From JBFHDX01 sp041584475 (lineage in GTDB: Bacteria > Pseudomonadota > Alphaproteobacteria > UBA8366 > JADFVY01), in NCBI GenBank assembly GCA_041584475.1, contig JBFHDX010000009.1, positions 1-58,586 of the forward strand: a DNA stretch of 58,586 bases, read 5' to 3'. Below the pieces are notes generated by a model. The model saw nothing but the letters and a program-made list of their open reading frames with translations, had not been told where the DNA came from and did no database searches. Shown one piece after another: positions 1-7,802 of this stretch. Every line of letters starts with the position of its first letter. The stretch's first letter is position 1. Made by a program: the position numbers and the translations under genes.

Positions 1-133
1 AGCGCGGGCCCGCGCAGTATAGCGAAGCCGGCGGCAGGCGCCAGCGCCGTCCGCCGTGTCGGTTTGCGTGGCATCGTCATCGCCGGCACAGTATAACGGG
101 GCCGCGCCGCAGACTGACCGACGGAGGTTCGAT

Positions 134-1144
134 ATGGACGACATTGCAAGTGCACTGGTCGCCGAGGGCAAGGGCATCCTCGCCGCCGACGAGAGCAGCG
201 GAACCATCAAGAAACGCTTTGATTCGATCGGGGTGGAGTCGACGGAGGAGAACCGCCGCGCCTATCGCGAGATGCTGTTTACGGCCCGGGGCGCCGAAGA
301 GGCGATAAGCGGCGTCATCCTTTACGACGAGACGCTGCGGCAAAAGGCCGCAGACGGCCGGCCGTTCGCAAAGGTGCTGCAGGACGTCGGCATCGTCCCG
401 GGCATCAAGGTCGATTTGGGTGCGAAGCCGCTCGCCGGCTCGCCCGACGAGAAGGTCACCGAGGGCCTCGACGGCCTGCGCACGCGTGCCGCCGAATACG
501 TCAAGCTGGGGGCGAAGTTCGCCAAGTGGCGCGCGGTGATCACGATCCGCGGCGACAGCCATCCCAGTCGCGCCTGCATCTCGACCAACGCCCACGCGCT
601 CGCCCGCTACGCCGCGCTCTGCCAGGAGGCCGGGCTCGTGCCGATCGTCGAGCCGGAGGTGCTCATGGACGGGCCGCACGACATCGGGCGCTGCGCCGCG
701 GTGACCGAGGAGACGCTGCACGCGGTCTATGACGAGCTGCACATCCAGAACGTGCGGCTCGAGGCGACGCTGCTGAAGCCGAACATGGTTCTGTCGGGCA
801 CCGAGTGTCCGACGCAGGCGCCGGTGCAGGAGGTCGCGGTGCGCACGGTCGAGGTGCTCAAGCGCTGCGTGCCGGCGGCCGTCCCCGGCATCGTCTTCCT
901 CTCGGGCGGGCAGTCGGACACGCTGGCGACGGAACATCTGAACGCGATGAACGCGCTCGATGCCAACCTGCCCTGGCGCCTCAGCTTCTCCTACGGCCGC
1001 GCGCTGCAGGCGGCGGCGCTCAAGGCCTGGGCCGGCAAGGCCGAAAACGTCGCCGCGGCGCAGGCGGCGTTCCTGCATCGCGCCCGTCTCAACGGGGCGG
1101 CGGCCCGCGGGACCTGGACACCGACCATGGAGAAGGCCGCCTGA
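134..1144 (+). CDS. Class I fructose-bisphosphate aldolase
   Basis: This cytoplasmic enzyme cleaves fructose 1,6-bisphosphate into dihydroxyacetone phosphate and glyceraldehyde 3-phosphate through a Schiff base, in glycolysis and gluconeogenesis. The 336-residue protein has the N-terminal LAADESSGTIKKRF segment (about residues 17-29), the AKWR motif at 130-133 and the Schiff-base lysine K215 in LLKPNMV. I chose the ATG at 134 because GGAGG lies just upstream and the class I family begins close to this point; an in-frame ATG at 56 would add 26 residues of low-complexity sequence. The next gene follows 34 bp later on the same strand, so they may be co-transcribed. Identification is by family motifs; nothing about the gene looks unusual. 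Confidence 0.95.
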   Translation: MDDIASALVAEGKGILAADESSGTIKKRFDSIGVESTEENRRAYREMLFTARGAEEAISGVILYDETLRQKAADGRPFAKVLQDVGIVPGIKVDLGAKPLAGSPDEKVTEGLDGLRTRAAEYVKLGAKFAKWRAVITIRGDSHPSRACISTNAHALARYAALCQEAGLVPIVEPEVLMDGPHDIGRCAAVTEETLHAVYDELHIQNVRLEATLLKPNMVLSGTECPTQAPVQEVAVRTVEVLKRCVPAAVPGIVFLSGGQSDTLATEHLNAMNALDANLPWRLSFSYGRALQAAALKAWAGKAENVAAAQAAFLHRARLNGAAARGTWTPTMEKAA

Positions 1145-1178
1145 GCGACGGCCGGGGCTAACCGTCGAGGGACCGCGT

Positions 1179-1589
1179 ATGTCCGACCGGGACGCCGTCC
1201 TGTTCGCCAACGAGGCGTTCTACCTCGCCTTCAACGGCCGCGACTACCGGGCGATGGATGCGCTGTGGGCGGCCGACGCGCCGGTCAGCTGCATCCATCC
1301 CGGCGGCGGGCCGATCTTCGACCGCGAGGCGGTGATGGCGAGCTGGAAGTCGATCCTCGCGCACGGCTCCGATTCGCAGATCCGCAGCCACGCGCCGCGC
1401 ATCCGCCTGCACGGCGATCACGCCGTCGTCGTCTGCTTCGAGGAGATCGCCGGCAACATGCTGATCGCGACCAACGTCTTCCTGCGCGAGGACGGCGCCT
1501 GGAAGATGGTGCACCACCAGGCCGGGCCGACCGCCGAGACTCCGCCGCGCGCGGCGCGCAGCCCGACCGGGCCGATCCGGTTCAATTAG
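1179..1589 (+). CDS. SnoaL/NTF2-like protein (DUF4440 type)
   Basis: This is a small 136-residue protein of the cone-shaped alpha+beta barrel (NTF2-like) fold. The opening ANEAFYLAFNGRDYRAMDALWA helix region, the CIHPGG segment and the closing FLREDGAWKMVHHQAG strand are the usual layout of SnoaL-like or ketosteroid-isomerase-like proteins. The ATG at 1179 is preceded by GAGGGA. Members of this fold act as isomerases, cyclases or simple ligand binders, and nothing here selects one, so the substrate is unknown. It lies 34 bp behind the aldolase gene and converges on moaA. Confidence 0.75.
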   Translation: MSDRDAVLFANEAFYLAFNGRDYRAMDALWAADAPVSCIHPGGGPIFDREAVMASWKSILAHGSDSQIRSHAPRIRLHGDHAVVVCFEEIAGNMLIATNVFLREDGAWKMVHHQAGPTAETPPRAARSPTGPIRFN

Positions 1590-1691
1590 GCCGCGGTTAC
1601 GGCAGACGGGTGGGCCGGGCGGCGCCTGCCATTCGGGGACACGGTCTCGTTCCGCTCGGTCCGCTGCGAGCGAACCCCGGATAAGGTCGGC

Positions 1692-2684
1692 TCAGCCCCC
1701 GGTGACGCTCATGTGGCGGCTGACCGAGGCGCGGTTGCGCCGGCGATCGATGACGAAATCGTGGCCCTTCGGCTTGCGGCCGATCGCTTCGAGGATCGCG
1801 TCCTCGACGAGGGCGTCGCCCTCGCTCGCGCGCAGCGGCGCCCGCAGGTCGGCCGCATCCTCCTGGCCGAGGCACATGTACAGCGTCCCGGTACAGGTGA
1901 TGCGGACGCGGTTGCACGATTCACAGAAATTGTGGGTCATCGGCGTTATGACGCCGATGCGGCCGCCGGTCTCGCGGACGCGCGCGTAGCGCGCAGGACC
2001 GCCGCTCACATAGTCGATCTCGTCGAGCGTCCAGCGCTTCTGCAGTTCGGCGCGGACCATCGACAGCGGCAGATACTGCTCGAGCCGGATTTCGCCGCCG
2101 AGCTCGCCCATCGGCATGACCTCGATGAAGGTGAGGTCGTAGCCGCGCTCGCCGCACCACGCGACCATGTCGTGGAATTCGCCGTCGTTGACGCCCTTCA
2201 GCGCCACCGCGTTGATCTTGATCGCGAGGCCCGCGCGCCCGGCGGCGTCGAGGCCGGCGATCACCTTGTCGAACTTGCCCCAGCGCGTAATCGCGAGGAA
2301 TTTCTCGGGATCCAGCGTGTCGATCGAGACGTTGATGCGCCGCACGCCGGCGTCGTGCAGCTCATCGGCGTAGCGCTCGAGCTGGCTGCCGTTGGTCGTC
2401 ACCGTGAGCTCGTCGAGGTCGCCCGTCTTCAGGTGCCGGCCGAGCTGCCGGAACAGCCACATGATGTTGCGCCGGACCAGCGGCTCACCGCCCGTCAGGC
2501 GCAGCTTGCGTACGCCGAGGCGAACGAAGGCGCTGCACAGGCGGTCAAGCTCCTCGAGGGTGAGGACATCGGCCTTCGGTAGGAACGTCATGTCTTCCGC
2601 CATGCAATAGACGCAGCGGAAATCGCAGCGATCCGTCACGGACACGCGCAGATAGGTGATTTCCCTGCCGAAGGGATCGATCAT
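1692..2684 (-). CDS. moaA: GTP 3',8-cyclase MoaA (molybdenum cofactor biosynthesis)
   Basis: MoaA is a radical-SAM enzyme that converts GTP to 3',8-cyclo-7,8-dihydro-GTP, the first committed step of molybdopterin synthesis. The 330-residue protein shows the N-terminal cluster motif C20-x3-C24-x2-C27 and a C-terminal second cluster (C-x2-C-x13-C, in NFCESCNRVRI and onward). It ends in the Gly-Gly tail typical of active MoaA. I take the ATG at 2684 because GGGAGG stands seven bases before it; an upstream in-frame start at 2714 has no such site. It is divergent from the degenerate-GGDEF gene at 2916. Two other molybdenum-linked genes (fdhD and mobA) follow within 4 kb, suggesting a functional neighbourhood. 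Confidence 0.95.
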   Translation of the reverse strand: MIDPFGREITYLRVSVTDRCDFRCVYCMAEDMTFLPKADVLTLEELDRLCSAFVRLGVRKLRLTGGEPLVRRNIMWLFRQLGRHLKTGDLDELTVTTNGSQLERYADELHDAGVRRINVSIDTLDPEKFLAITRWGKFDKVIAGLDAAGRAGLAIKINAVALKGVNDGEFHDMVAWCGERGYDLTFIEVMPMGELGGEIRLEQYLPLSMVRAELQKRWTLDEIDYVSGGPARYARVRETGGRIGVITPMTHNFCESCNRVRITCTGTLYMCLGQEDAADLRAPLRASEGDALVEDAILEAIGRKPKGHDFVIDRRRNRASVSRHMSVTGG

Positions 2685-2915
2685 GCAAGAACCTCCCTGT
2701 GATTTGGCGGCCATAGTATCGAATGCCCGACCGACAATCCACCCGTTGATCTATTTGGCCTTGGCGACGCGGACGTCAACCGCGCCGTCGGGCGTTTCCG
2801 CAGCAGCCGCGGAGGCGCGCCGGCGTCTCAAGGATTTGGAAAGGAAAGCGCGGCTAAGAATAGGGGCGCGCCGCGGCCGGAAAGGGTCTGCGCGCACCTG
2901 CAGGAGGGATATTGC

Positions 2916-3467
2916 ATGAGCATCTTCAAGACGCCGGCCACGCCGGACCGCGCCTCGATCACGGCGGTAAAGGGACCCGAAGACCGCGACAAGACCGGAC
3001 CGCTGCCGATCGTCAACGACCTCGCGGCGATGGTGGGACGGCTCTCGGCCGAGCGCGACCGCGTGGTCGCCGGCAACAACAGCTGCTGTGTCGTCGTCTG
3101 CGCGCCGGATGGGGTGCAGGGATGGTCGATCGAACAGGCCATCGACGAGGTCGCCGAACGGTTTGCGAACAGCCTTCGCGCCTACGATTCGATCTTCCTG
3201 CACGGTCGCGACAAGATCCTCGTCTGCCTGCCCTTCGTGAACGCGGCCGACGCGCCGAACGTAATGCAGCGCCTGCGCGACCTGGCGAGCCGGATGCCGG
3301 TGACCCTGCCGGGCGGCACCAGCGGCCATATCATGGTTTCGGTCGGCGGCGTTATGATGGATCGCGCCGCCGACGTTCAGACGATCATAAACCGGGCCGA
3401 CAAGGCCATGGAGCAGGGCCGCATCCTCGGCAAGCGCATCTGCATGTGGAGCCCCGAGCTTCTCTGA
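2916..3467 (+). CDS. Degenerate GGDEF-domain protein (first of three)
   Basis: This 183-residue cytoplasmic protein has the outline of a single GGDEF domain but not its active site. The stretch RAYDSIFLHGRDKILVCLP (residues 88-106) aligns with the beta-hairpin that normally carries GG[D/E]EF; here residues 97-101 read GRDKI. The metal- and GTP-binding aspartates and the FKxxND segment are also missing, so it should neither make c-di-GMP nor bind GTP normally. The close relative at 4493 shares the SCCV(V/L)(V/I)C strand, the HGRDK turn and the WxPEL ending. The ATG follows CAGGAGGG. No signal peptide or membrane segment is seen. Its role is unknown; a regulatory or scaffolding function is my inference from other catalytically dead GGDEF proteins. 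Confidence 0.7.
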   Translation: MSIFKTPATPDRASITAVKGPEDRDKTGPLPIVNDLAAMVGRLSAERDRVVAGNNSCCVVVCAPDGVQGWSIEQAIDEVAERFANSLRAYDSIFLHGRDKILVCLPFVNAADAPNVMQRLRDLASRMPVTLPGGTSGHIMVSVGGVMMDRAADVQTIINRADKAMEQGRILGKRICMWSPELL

Positions 3468-3539
3468 CTCTCCCGATCGGGCGTCCGCAGTCCGGCGGCA
3501 AGCCTTGTCGCTGCCCGCCCGCTTGCGCATATTGCTGGC

Positions 3540-4403
3540 ATGAACGAATTCACGGTGCGCCCCGATCCGGAGGACGAGCGCCTGACGCGGGCGGTGACGG
3601 GCATCGATCATGACGGCAATCCGGTGGAGACCCGCGTCGTCGTCGAGCGGCCGCTGACGCTCTATCTCAACGGCCAGGAGATCGTCACCATGATGACGAT
3701 CGGCGACCACCCGGAATATCTGGCGGTGGGATATCTGTTCAACCAGAACATGCTGCGCCGCGACGACGAGATCACGGCCGTCGAGCACGACGACGACATC
3801 GAGACGGTCGTCGTCCGCACGCGACGCCGCACTGATTTCGAGGAAAAGCTGAAAAAGAAGACGCTGACCTCGGGCTGCGCACAGGGCACCGCGTTCGGCG
3901 ACCTGATGGAGCGCTTCGAGGAAGTCCGTCTGCCGCAGGACGCCGTGCTCAGGACCTCGTGGCTCTACGCGCTGACCCGCAAGATCAACACGGCCCCCAG
4001 CCTCTATCTGACCGCCGGCGCGATCCACGGTTGCGTGCTGTGCGAGGAGGATCGGCCGCTGCTCTACATGGAGGATGTCGGCCGGCACAACGCGATCGAC
4101 AAGATCGCCGGCTACATGGCGCTCAACGGCGTCTCGCCGGCCGGCAAGATCTTCTATACGACCGGTCGCCTCACCTCCGAGATGGTGATCAAGACCGTGC
4201 AGATGGGCATCCCGATCCTGATTTCGCGGTCCGGCTTCACCGCGTGGGGCGTCGAGCTCGCGCGCAAGGCCGGCCTGACCCTGATCGGCCGTGCGAAGGG
4301 CAAGCGGTTCATCGCGTTGTCCGGGGAAGATCGCATCGTCTTCGATGCGGGTCGAGGCGCCGAACGTCGAGATGCGAAAGGAATAGGGTTAACGGCGGAC
4401 TAA
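3540..4403 (+). CDS. fdhD: FdhD, sulfur carrier for formate dehydrogenase maturation
   Basis: FdhD passes sulfur from the cysteine desulfurase IscS to the molybdenum (or tungsten) cofactor before it enters formate dehydrogenase. The 287-residue protein matches the family along its length, including the conserved MEDVGRHNAIDKIAGY segment and TTGRLTSEMV. The essential loop cysteine is C113 in TSGCAQGTAFGD, but the paired C-x-x-C of the E. coli protein is reduced to this one cysteine in the loop. No formate dehydrogenase subunit is visible in the window, so the target enzyme lies elsewhere. The stop codon falls inside a CtrA-like box. The gene sits between two degenerate-GGDEF genes. Confidence 0.92.
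   Translation: MNEFTVRPDPEDERLTRAVTGIDHDGNPVETRVVVERPLTLYLNGQEIVTMMTIGDHPEYLAVGYLFNQNMLRRDDEITAVEHDDDIETVVVRTRRRTDFEEKLKKKTLTSGCAQGTAFGDLMERFEEVRLPQDAVLRTSWLYALTRKINTAPSLYLTAGAIHGCVLCEEDRPLLYMEDVGRHNAIDKIAGYMALNGVSPAGKIFYTTGRLTSEMVIKTVQMGIPILISRSGFTAWGVELARKAGLTLIGRAKGKRFIALSGEDRIVFDAGRGAERRDAKGIGLTAD
4389..4403 (+). promoter_or_regulatory. Candidate CtrA box 1 (TTAA-N7-CTAA)
   Basis: The sequence reads TTAA, seven bases (CGGCGGA), then CTAA, one mismatch from the CtrA consensus TTAA-N7-TTAA. It overlaps the fdhD stop codon and is the left copy of a 19-bp direct repeat (4385-4403 and 4411-4429, 18 of 19 identical). Confidence 0.5.
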
Positions 4404-4414
4404 AAAAAACAGGG

Positions 4415-4429
4415 TTAACGGCGGATTAA
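4415..4429 (+). promoter_or_regulatory. Candidate CtrA box 2 (perfect TTAA-N7-TTAA)
   Basis: This is an exact TTAA-CGGCGGA-TTAA match to the CtrA consensus, 26 bp from box 1 and about 63 bp before the ATG of the degenerate-GGDEF gene at 4493. A ctrA gene is present in the same window. Binding is inferred, not shown. Confidence 0.6.
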
Positions 4430-4492
4430 GACGGCGTCTCGTTCGTTGTCACTTAGTGCAATGACCCGGGACGTAACGTTGGGACGCGAAAA

Positions 4493-5047
4493 ATGAACGA
4501 CATAAGTGGCTCCCTGTCGCCCGATGGCGCATCCGACGCGGCGATCGAAATCGCGCAAGGCGTGCGCGGCGAACCGCTTCCCGTCATCAGGGATGTAATG
4601 GCGATGGCGGAACGCCTCGATGCCGAGTGGCGGCTTTGCGCGACCGGCAAGCGCAGCTGCTGCGTGCTGATTTGCCGCCCCGACCCGGTCGTGGGCCTGC
4701 CCGCTGCGCTGGCCGCCGGCGAGATGGCGGAGCGCTACGCGGCCAATCTGCGCGGCTACGACGCGGTTTTCCGTCATGGCCGCGACAAGCTGCTGGTCTG
4801 CCTGCCGCGAATCAAACCGAGCGACGTGCGACACGTCATGATGCGGCTGCGCGAACGCGTGACCGAGGCGCCCGTGCGGCTGGCCAACGACGTGCTGATC
4901 CGCGTGGCGGTGTCGCAGGGTGGCGCCATGATGGACCGTTCGGCCTCGGTCCAGGTGACGATCGACCGCGCCGAATCGGCGCTCGCCGCCAGCCGCGTGG
5001 CGGGCCCGAACGGATATTGCGTTTGGACGCCGGAGCTGCATTCCTGA
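4493..5047 (+). CDS. Degenerate GGDEF-domain protein (second of three)
   Basis: This 184-residue protein is a clear paralogue of the one at 2916. Residues 96-100, where GG[D/E]EF should be, read GRDKL within RGYDAVFRHGRDKLLVCLP. Both proteins share the SCCV strand (about residues 55-58), the MMDR-S/A-A-x-VQ segment before the last helix and the WTPEL/WSPEL ending. Metal-binding aspartates are absent, so diguanylate cyclase activity is not expected. Two CtrA-like boxes stand in the region before it. The CZB-type gene follows 43 bp later and then mobA, so these three probably form one transcription unit. Function is unknown. Confidence 0.7.
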   Translation: MNDISGSLSPDGASDAAIEIAQGVRGEPLPVIRDVMAMAERLDAEWRLCATGKRSCCVLICRPDPVVGLPAALAAGEMAERYAANLRGYDAVFRHGRDKLLVCLPRIKPSDVRHVMMRLRERVTEAPVRLANDVLIRVAVSQGGAMMDRSASVQVTIDRAESALAASRVAGPNGYCVWTPELHS

Positions 5048-5090
5048 TAGGGTCCGCACAGCGGCGGCACTCCCGTGACGGGGGCATTCG

Positions 5091-6017
5091 ATGAAGAGCA
5101 ATGGCGGGGCCGAGGGCCTTGGCGCCGAGTTCCGCGACGTAGCGTTGGTGATCACCGACGCCATTGTCGAGCACGAGGTCTGGCTTCGCGCCTGGCAGCG
5201 GACGGTGACGTGCGGTCTCAAACCGGACGAGACCGTGACCGCCGCGCGAGCCCATACCGCCTGTCGGTTCGGAAGATGGCTCGACGATAACCGGGAGAGC
5301 ACTGTCCTGCAGGATGAATCTTTGCGCCATCTCGCGCGCACCCACCGCCACCTGCACGACGTTGCGCGGCTCGTTGCAGGGCGGGCGGCGGATGGTGGCG
5401 CGGTCGCCCCGGACGACTACGATGCCGTGATGCATGCGGCGGCCGAGTTCGGCGAGGCGGCCGAGCGAGTGCGGGACGAACACGGCGAGACCGGCGAACC
5501 CGGCTTTGCGACCTTTGGGTCGCGGGGCGAGCTCGAAAGCCGGTTGACCATGCTGAACGAACTGGAGCGCGAACGCGAGCGGGCACTGCGCACGGGTATG
5601 GCGGCCACCGTGCTCGTTGTTCGGCCGAGCGGTCTCGACGAGATCGAAGCGGCCCATGGCGGTGCCGGCATCGACCGGCTGGTGGCGAGCCTCGCGATGC
5701 GCCTGTTCGCAACGCTGCGCCCTTACGATGGCGTCTACCGCTTCGGGCGGACGGAATTCCTGATTTGCCTCCCTGCCACCACGCCCGGACAGGCGACCCG
5801 TGTCGCGGCACGATTGCTGTCCGCCATCGGCGAACAGCCCGTCGCGCTCTCCGACGACGTCGAAAGCAGCGTAACCGCGCGTATCGGCATCGCCGGCATC
5901 GGCGACCGGCGGTCGGTTCAGGAAACCGTGGACAATGCCGCTCGCGCAGCGGCGCAGGCGGTATCCGACGCCGGCGATGCGATCGTCGTCTGGCCGGCGG
6001 GGCCGGGCGCCAGCTAG
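5091..6017 (+). CDS. CZB zinc-binding domain fused to a degenerate GGDEF domain
   Basis: This 308-residue protein has the same two-domain layout as the E. coli zinc-controlled diguanylate cyclase DgcZ. The N-terminal CZB (chemoreceptor zinc-binding) domain carries H28, C58 (in CRFGRWL), H85 and H89. The gaps of 30, 27 and 4 residues equal those between the DgcZ ligands H22, C52, H79 and H83 as I recall them. A short coiled linker (about 148-168) leads to a GGDEF-like domain whose motif is GRTEF (219-223), with no metal-binding aspartate strand. It should therefore bind zinc but not make c-di-GMP. The ATG at 5091 follows ACGGGGGC. mobA begins 11 bp after its stop, indicating co-expression. Confidence 0.75.
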   Translation: MKSNGGAEGLGAEFRDVALVITDAIVEHEVWLRAWQRTVTCGLKPDETVTAARAHTACRFGRWLDDNRESTVLQDESLRHLARTHRHLHDVARLVAGRAADGGAVAPDDYDAVMHAAAEFGEAAERVRDEHGETGEPGFATFGSRGELESRLTMLNELERERERALRTGMAATVLVVRPSGLDEIEAAHGGAGIDRLVASLAMRLFATLRPYDGVYRFGRTEFLICLPATTPGQATRVAARLLSAIGEQPVALSDDVESSVTARIGIAGIGDRRSVQETVDNAARAAAQAVSDAGDAIVVWPAGPGAS

Positions 6018-6028
6018 ACAAGATATCG

Positions 6029-6646
6029 ATGGAGCGGAGCGTCGTCGGCGTGCTTCTGGCCGGGGGGTTGTCGCGGCGAATGGGTGGTGACGACAAGATG
6101 CTCCGCCGCCTCGGCGACGCGACGATCCTTGCGCGTGTGATTGCGCGCGTTCGCCCGCAGGTCGATCGTATGCTGCTGAACGCCAACGGTGATCCCGGTC
6201 GATTCGCCGACTACGGCCTGCCGGTCGCCGCCGATTCGATCGCCGGCCACGCAGGTCCTCTCGCCGGCGTGCTGACCGGGCTGGAATGGGCCGCCGCGAA
6301 CGTTGCCGGGTGCCGCTGGATCGTCACCGTGCCGACCGATGCGCCATTCCTACCCGGCGATCTCGTCGACCGCATGCAGGCCGCAGTCGAGTCTGAACAC
6401 GCCGACATGGCATGTGCGGCATCCGGCGGGCGTCCGCATCCGGTGTGCGGCCTGTGGCCGCTTGCGCTCGCAACGGACCTCAGGCGCGCGATGAAGGACG
6501 AGGGCATCCGGAAGGTGGACCTGTGGACCGCCCGTTACCGAGTAGCGCGCGTGGAATGGCCGGCGGAGCCCATCGATCCGTTCTTCAATGCCAATACGCC
6601 CGAAGATCTGGAAGCGGCGGAACGCCTGCTGGAGGCGGAGCGTTGA
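6029..6646 (+). CDS. mobA: Molybdenum cofactor guanylyltransferase MobA
   Basis: MobA adds GMP to molybdopterin to make the bis-MGD cofactor used by formate dehydrogenases and other DMSO-reductase-family enzymes. The 205-residue protein begins with the nucleotide-binding signature LLAGGLSRRMGGDDK (residues 9-23). It also has the PTDAPFLPGDL segment with the metal-binding aspartate and the late FFNANTPEDL motif. Length fits the family (about 190-210). I chose the ATG at 6029, 11 bp after the CZB-GGDEF gene stop; a purine-rich ACAAGA is the only ribosome site seen, so translational coupling is likely. The following gene runs on the opposite strand. Confidence 0.93.
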   Translation: MERSVVGVLLAGGLSRRMGGDDKMLRRLGDATILARVIARVRPQVDRMLLNANGDPGRFADYGLPVAADSIAGHAGPLAGVLTGLEWAAANVAGCRWIVTVPTDAPFLPGDLVDRMQAAVESEHADMACAASGGRPHPVCGLWPLALATDLRRAMKDEGIRKVDLWTARYRVARVEWPAEPIDPFFNANTPEDLEAAERLLEAER

Positions 6647-6665
6647 GCGGTCGCCATGCCTGGCG

Positions 6666-7580
6666 TCAACGCTCGCCCGGTGCCGCGTCGCGGCCCGCAA
6701 AGCGGGCGGCGTCCTCGGGTCGATCGAAGACGATCCGCGCGCCGTCGACGTGGAATCGTCCGGCCGCATCGATCAGGACCTCCAGCGCGCGCCGCGTCTG
6801 CGCCAGACTGACTTGTTCGCGCGCGATCGACGCGGCCTGGCTCTCGGCGATCGCCGCCGCGGCACCGCGCAGATCGTCCGCGTAGGCGGCGCGGGTGCCG
6901 TTGTCGACGTCCAGCAGCGTGATCGCCCACAGCAGGTCCGACAAATCGACGACGTGGTTCTTCGCCTGCTGCAGTCGGAGCTGCAGATCACGGACCTGAA
7001 TATACGCATACCAGAGGTCGTAGGACGACGTCAGTCGGTTGCTGTCGAGGAAGGCGCCGTCTCTGGTGTAATCGGCGTGGAGCCGACGGTAGTGCTCCAT
7101 GCGCGTGTCCGCCCGGACGTGCAGTTCCCAGTAGATGTCGCGCATGGCCACGAAGGCTTCGACATAGGGATTCGTCAGCTCCTTGGCCGTCAGCTCCTCG
7201 ATGCTCCGCTGGCCCAGTCGAACATCCTGCAGCGTCCGGTTTGCGTCGGCGCGCGCGGCGCCCGTCGAATACGCGGCGATGCCGTGATAGACGAGGATCG
7301 CGGTCAGCATAAGGCCGAAAACCACGGGGTAGGCAATGCGACCCGGCAGTCGCAATAACGACCAAACGAAATAGGCGAGCAACGCCACGTAGATGCTCTG
7401 CCCCGCGACATAGCCGGACCAGTGCAGGAGGTTCGCGACCGGATCGCCGCTGGCCCAGATCCTGACGACAACGATTCCCGCGAAGGCGGCCAGAACGATT
7501 GCCAAGCCGACCGCACGCTGCGCGTGCAATTGTTCAGTGCGCCCGAGCGAGGGCTGGTCCGTCGTGGCGCCGTCGCTCAT
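6666..7580 (-). CDS. Unknown inner-membrane protein with three N-terminal helices
   Basis: I do not recognise this 304-residue protein. It has a short polar N-terminus and then three predicted membrane helices (about residues 22-45, 60-82 and 88-110). The remaining ~190 residues are soluble, charged and largely helical, including ALEV-type heptad-like stretches near 265-285. No catalytic motif is evident. The ATG at 7580 follows GAGG at a normal distance; a longer frame upstream lacks a ribosome site. It converges on mobA with a 19-bp gap and lies downstream of the response-regulator operon on the same strand but separated by 222 bp, so it is probably transcribed alone. Confidence 0.6.
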   Translation of the reverse strand: MSDGATTDQPSLGRTEQLHAQRAVGLAIVLAAFAGIVVVRIWASGDPVANLLHWSGYVAGQSIYVALLAYFVWSLLRLPGRIAYPVVFGLMLTAILVYHGIAAYSTGAARADANRTLQDVRLGQRSIEELTAKELTNPYVEAFVAMRDIYWELHVRADTRMEHYRRLHADYTRDGAFLDSNRLTSSYDLWYAYIQVRDLQLRLQQAKNHVVDLSDLLWAITLLDVDNGTRAAYADDLRGAAAAIAESQAASIAREQVSLAQTRRALEVLIDAAGRFHVDGARIVFDRPEDAARFAGRDAAPGER

Positions 7581-7802
7581 GGCTCGACCTCGCGGGCGCC
7601 TTGCGACGGCCCGGACCGGGCCAGCTGGATCGGCCTCGCGTGCCGCCGGCCGCGAGCGCAAGAGCCGGGCATCTTCCGGGCCGGGGAGGCCGTGGCGCTC
7701 GACGGCCGGCCCCGGTCGTTCGCATGCCGCATTACCGCCGGAGCGGCGACTGGGCTTCGATTCACGGGAATCCCACCATTTTGGCGCGAGCGGCGGCCGG
7801 TC

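Noticed and set aside
2751..4088. Minus-strand frame of 445 codons across the first GGDEF-like gene and fdhD
   Set aside because: FdhD on the plus strand is certain and the antisense product has biased composition.
7608..7622. Perfect 15-bp GC palindrome (GGCCCGG, A, CCGGGCC) after the response-regulator operon
   Set aside because: A one-base loop cannot fold as a terminator hairpin without opening the stem, and it has no T tract; it may be chance in GC-rich sequence.
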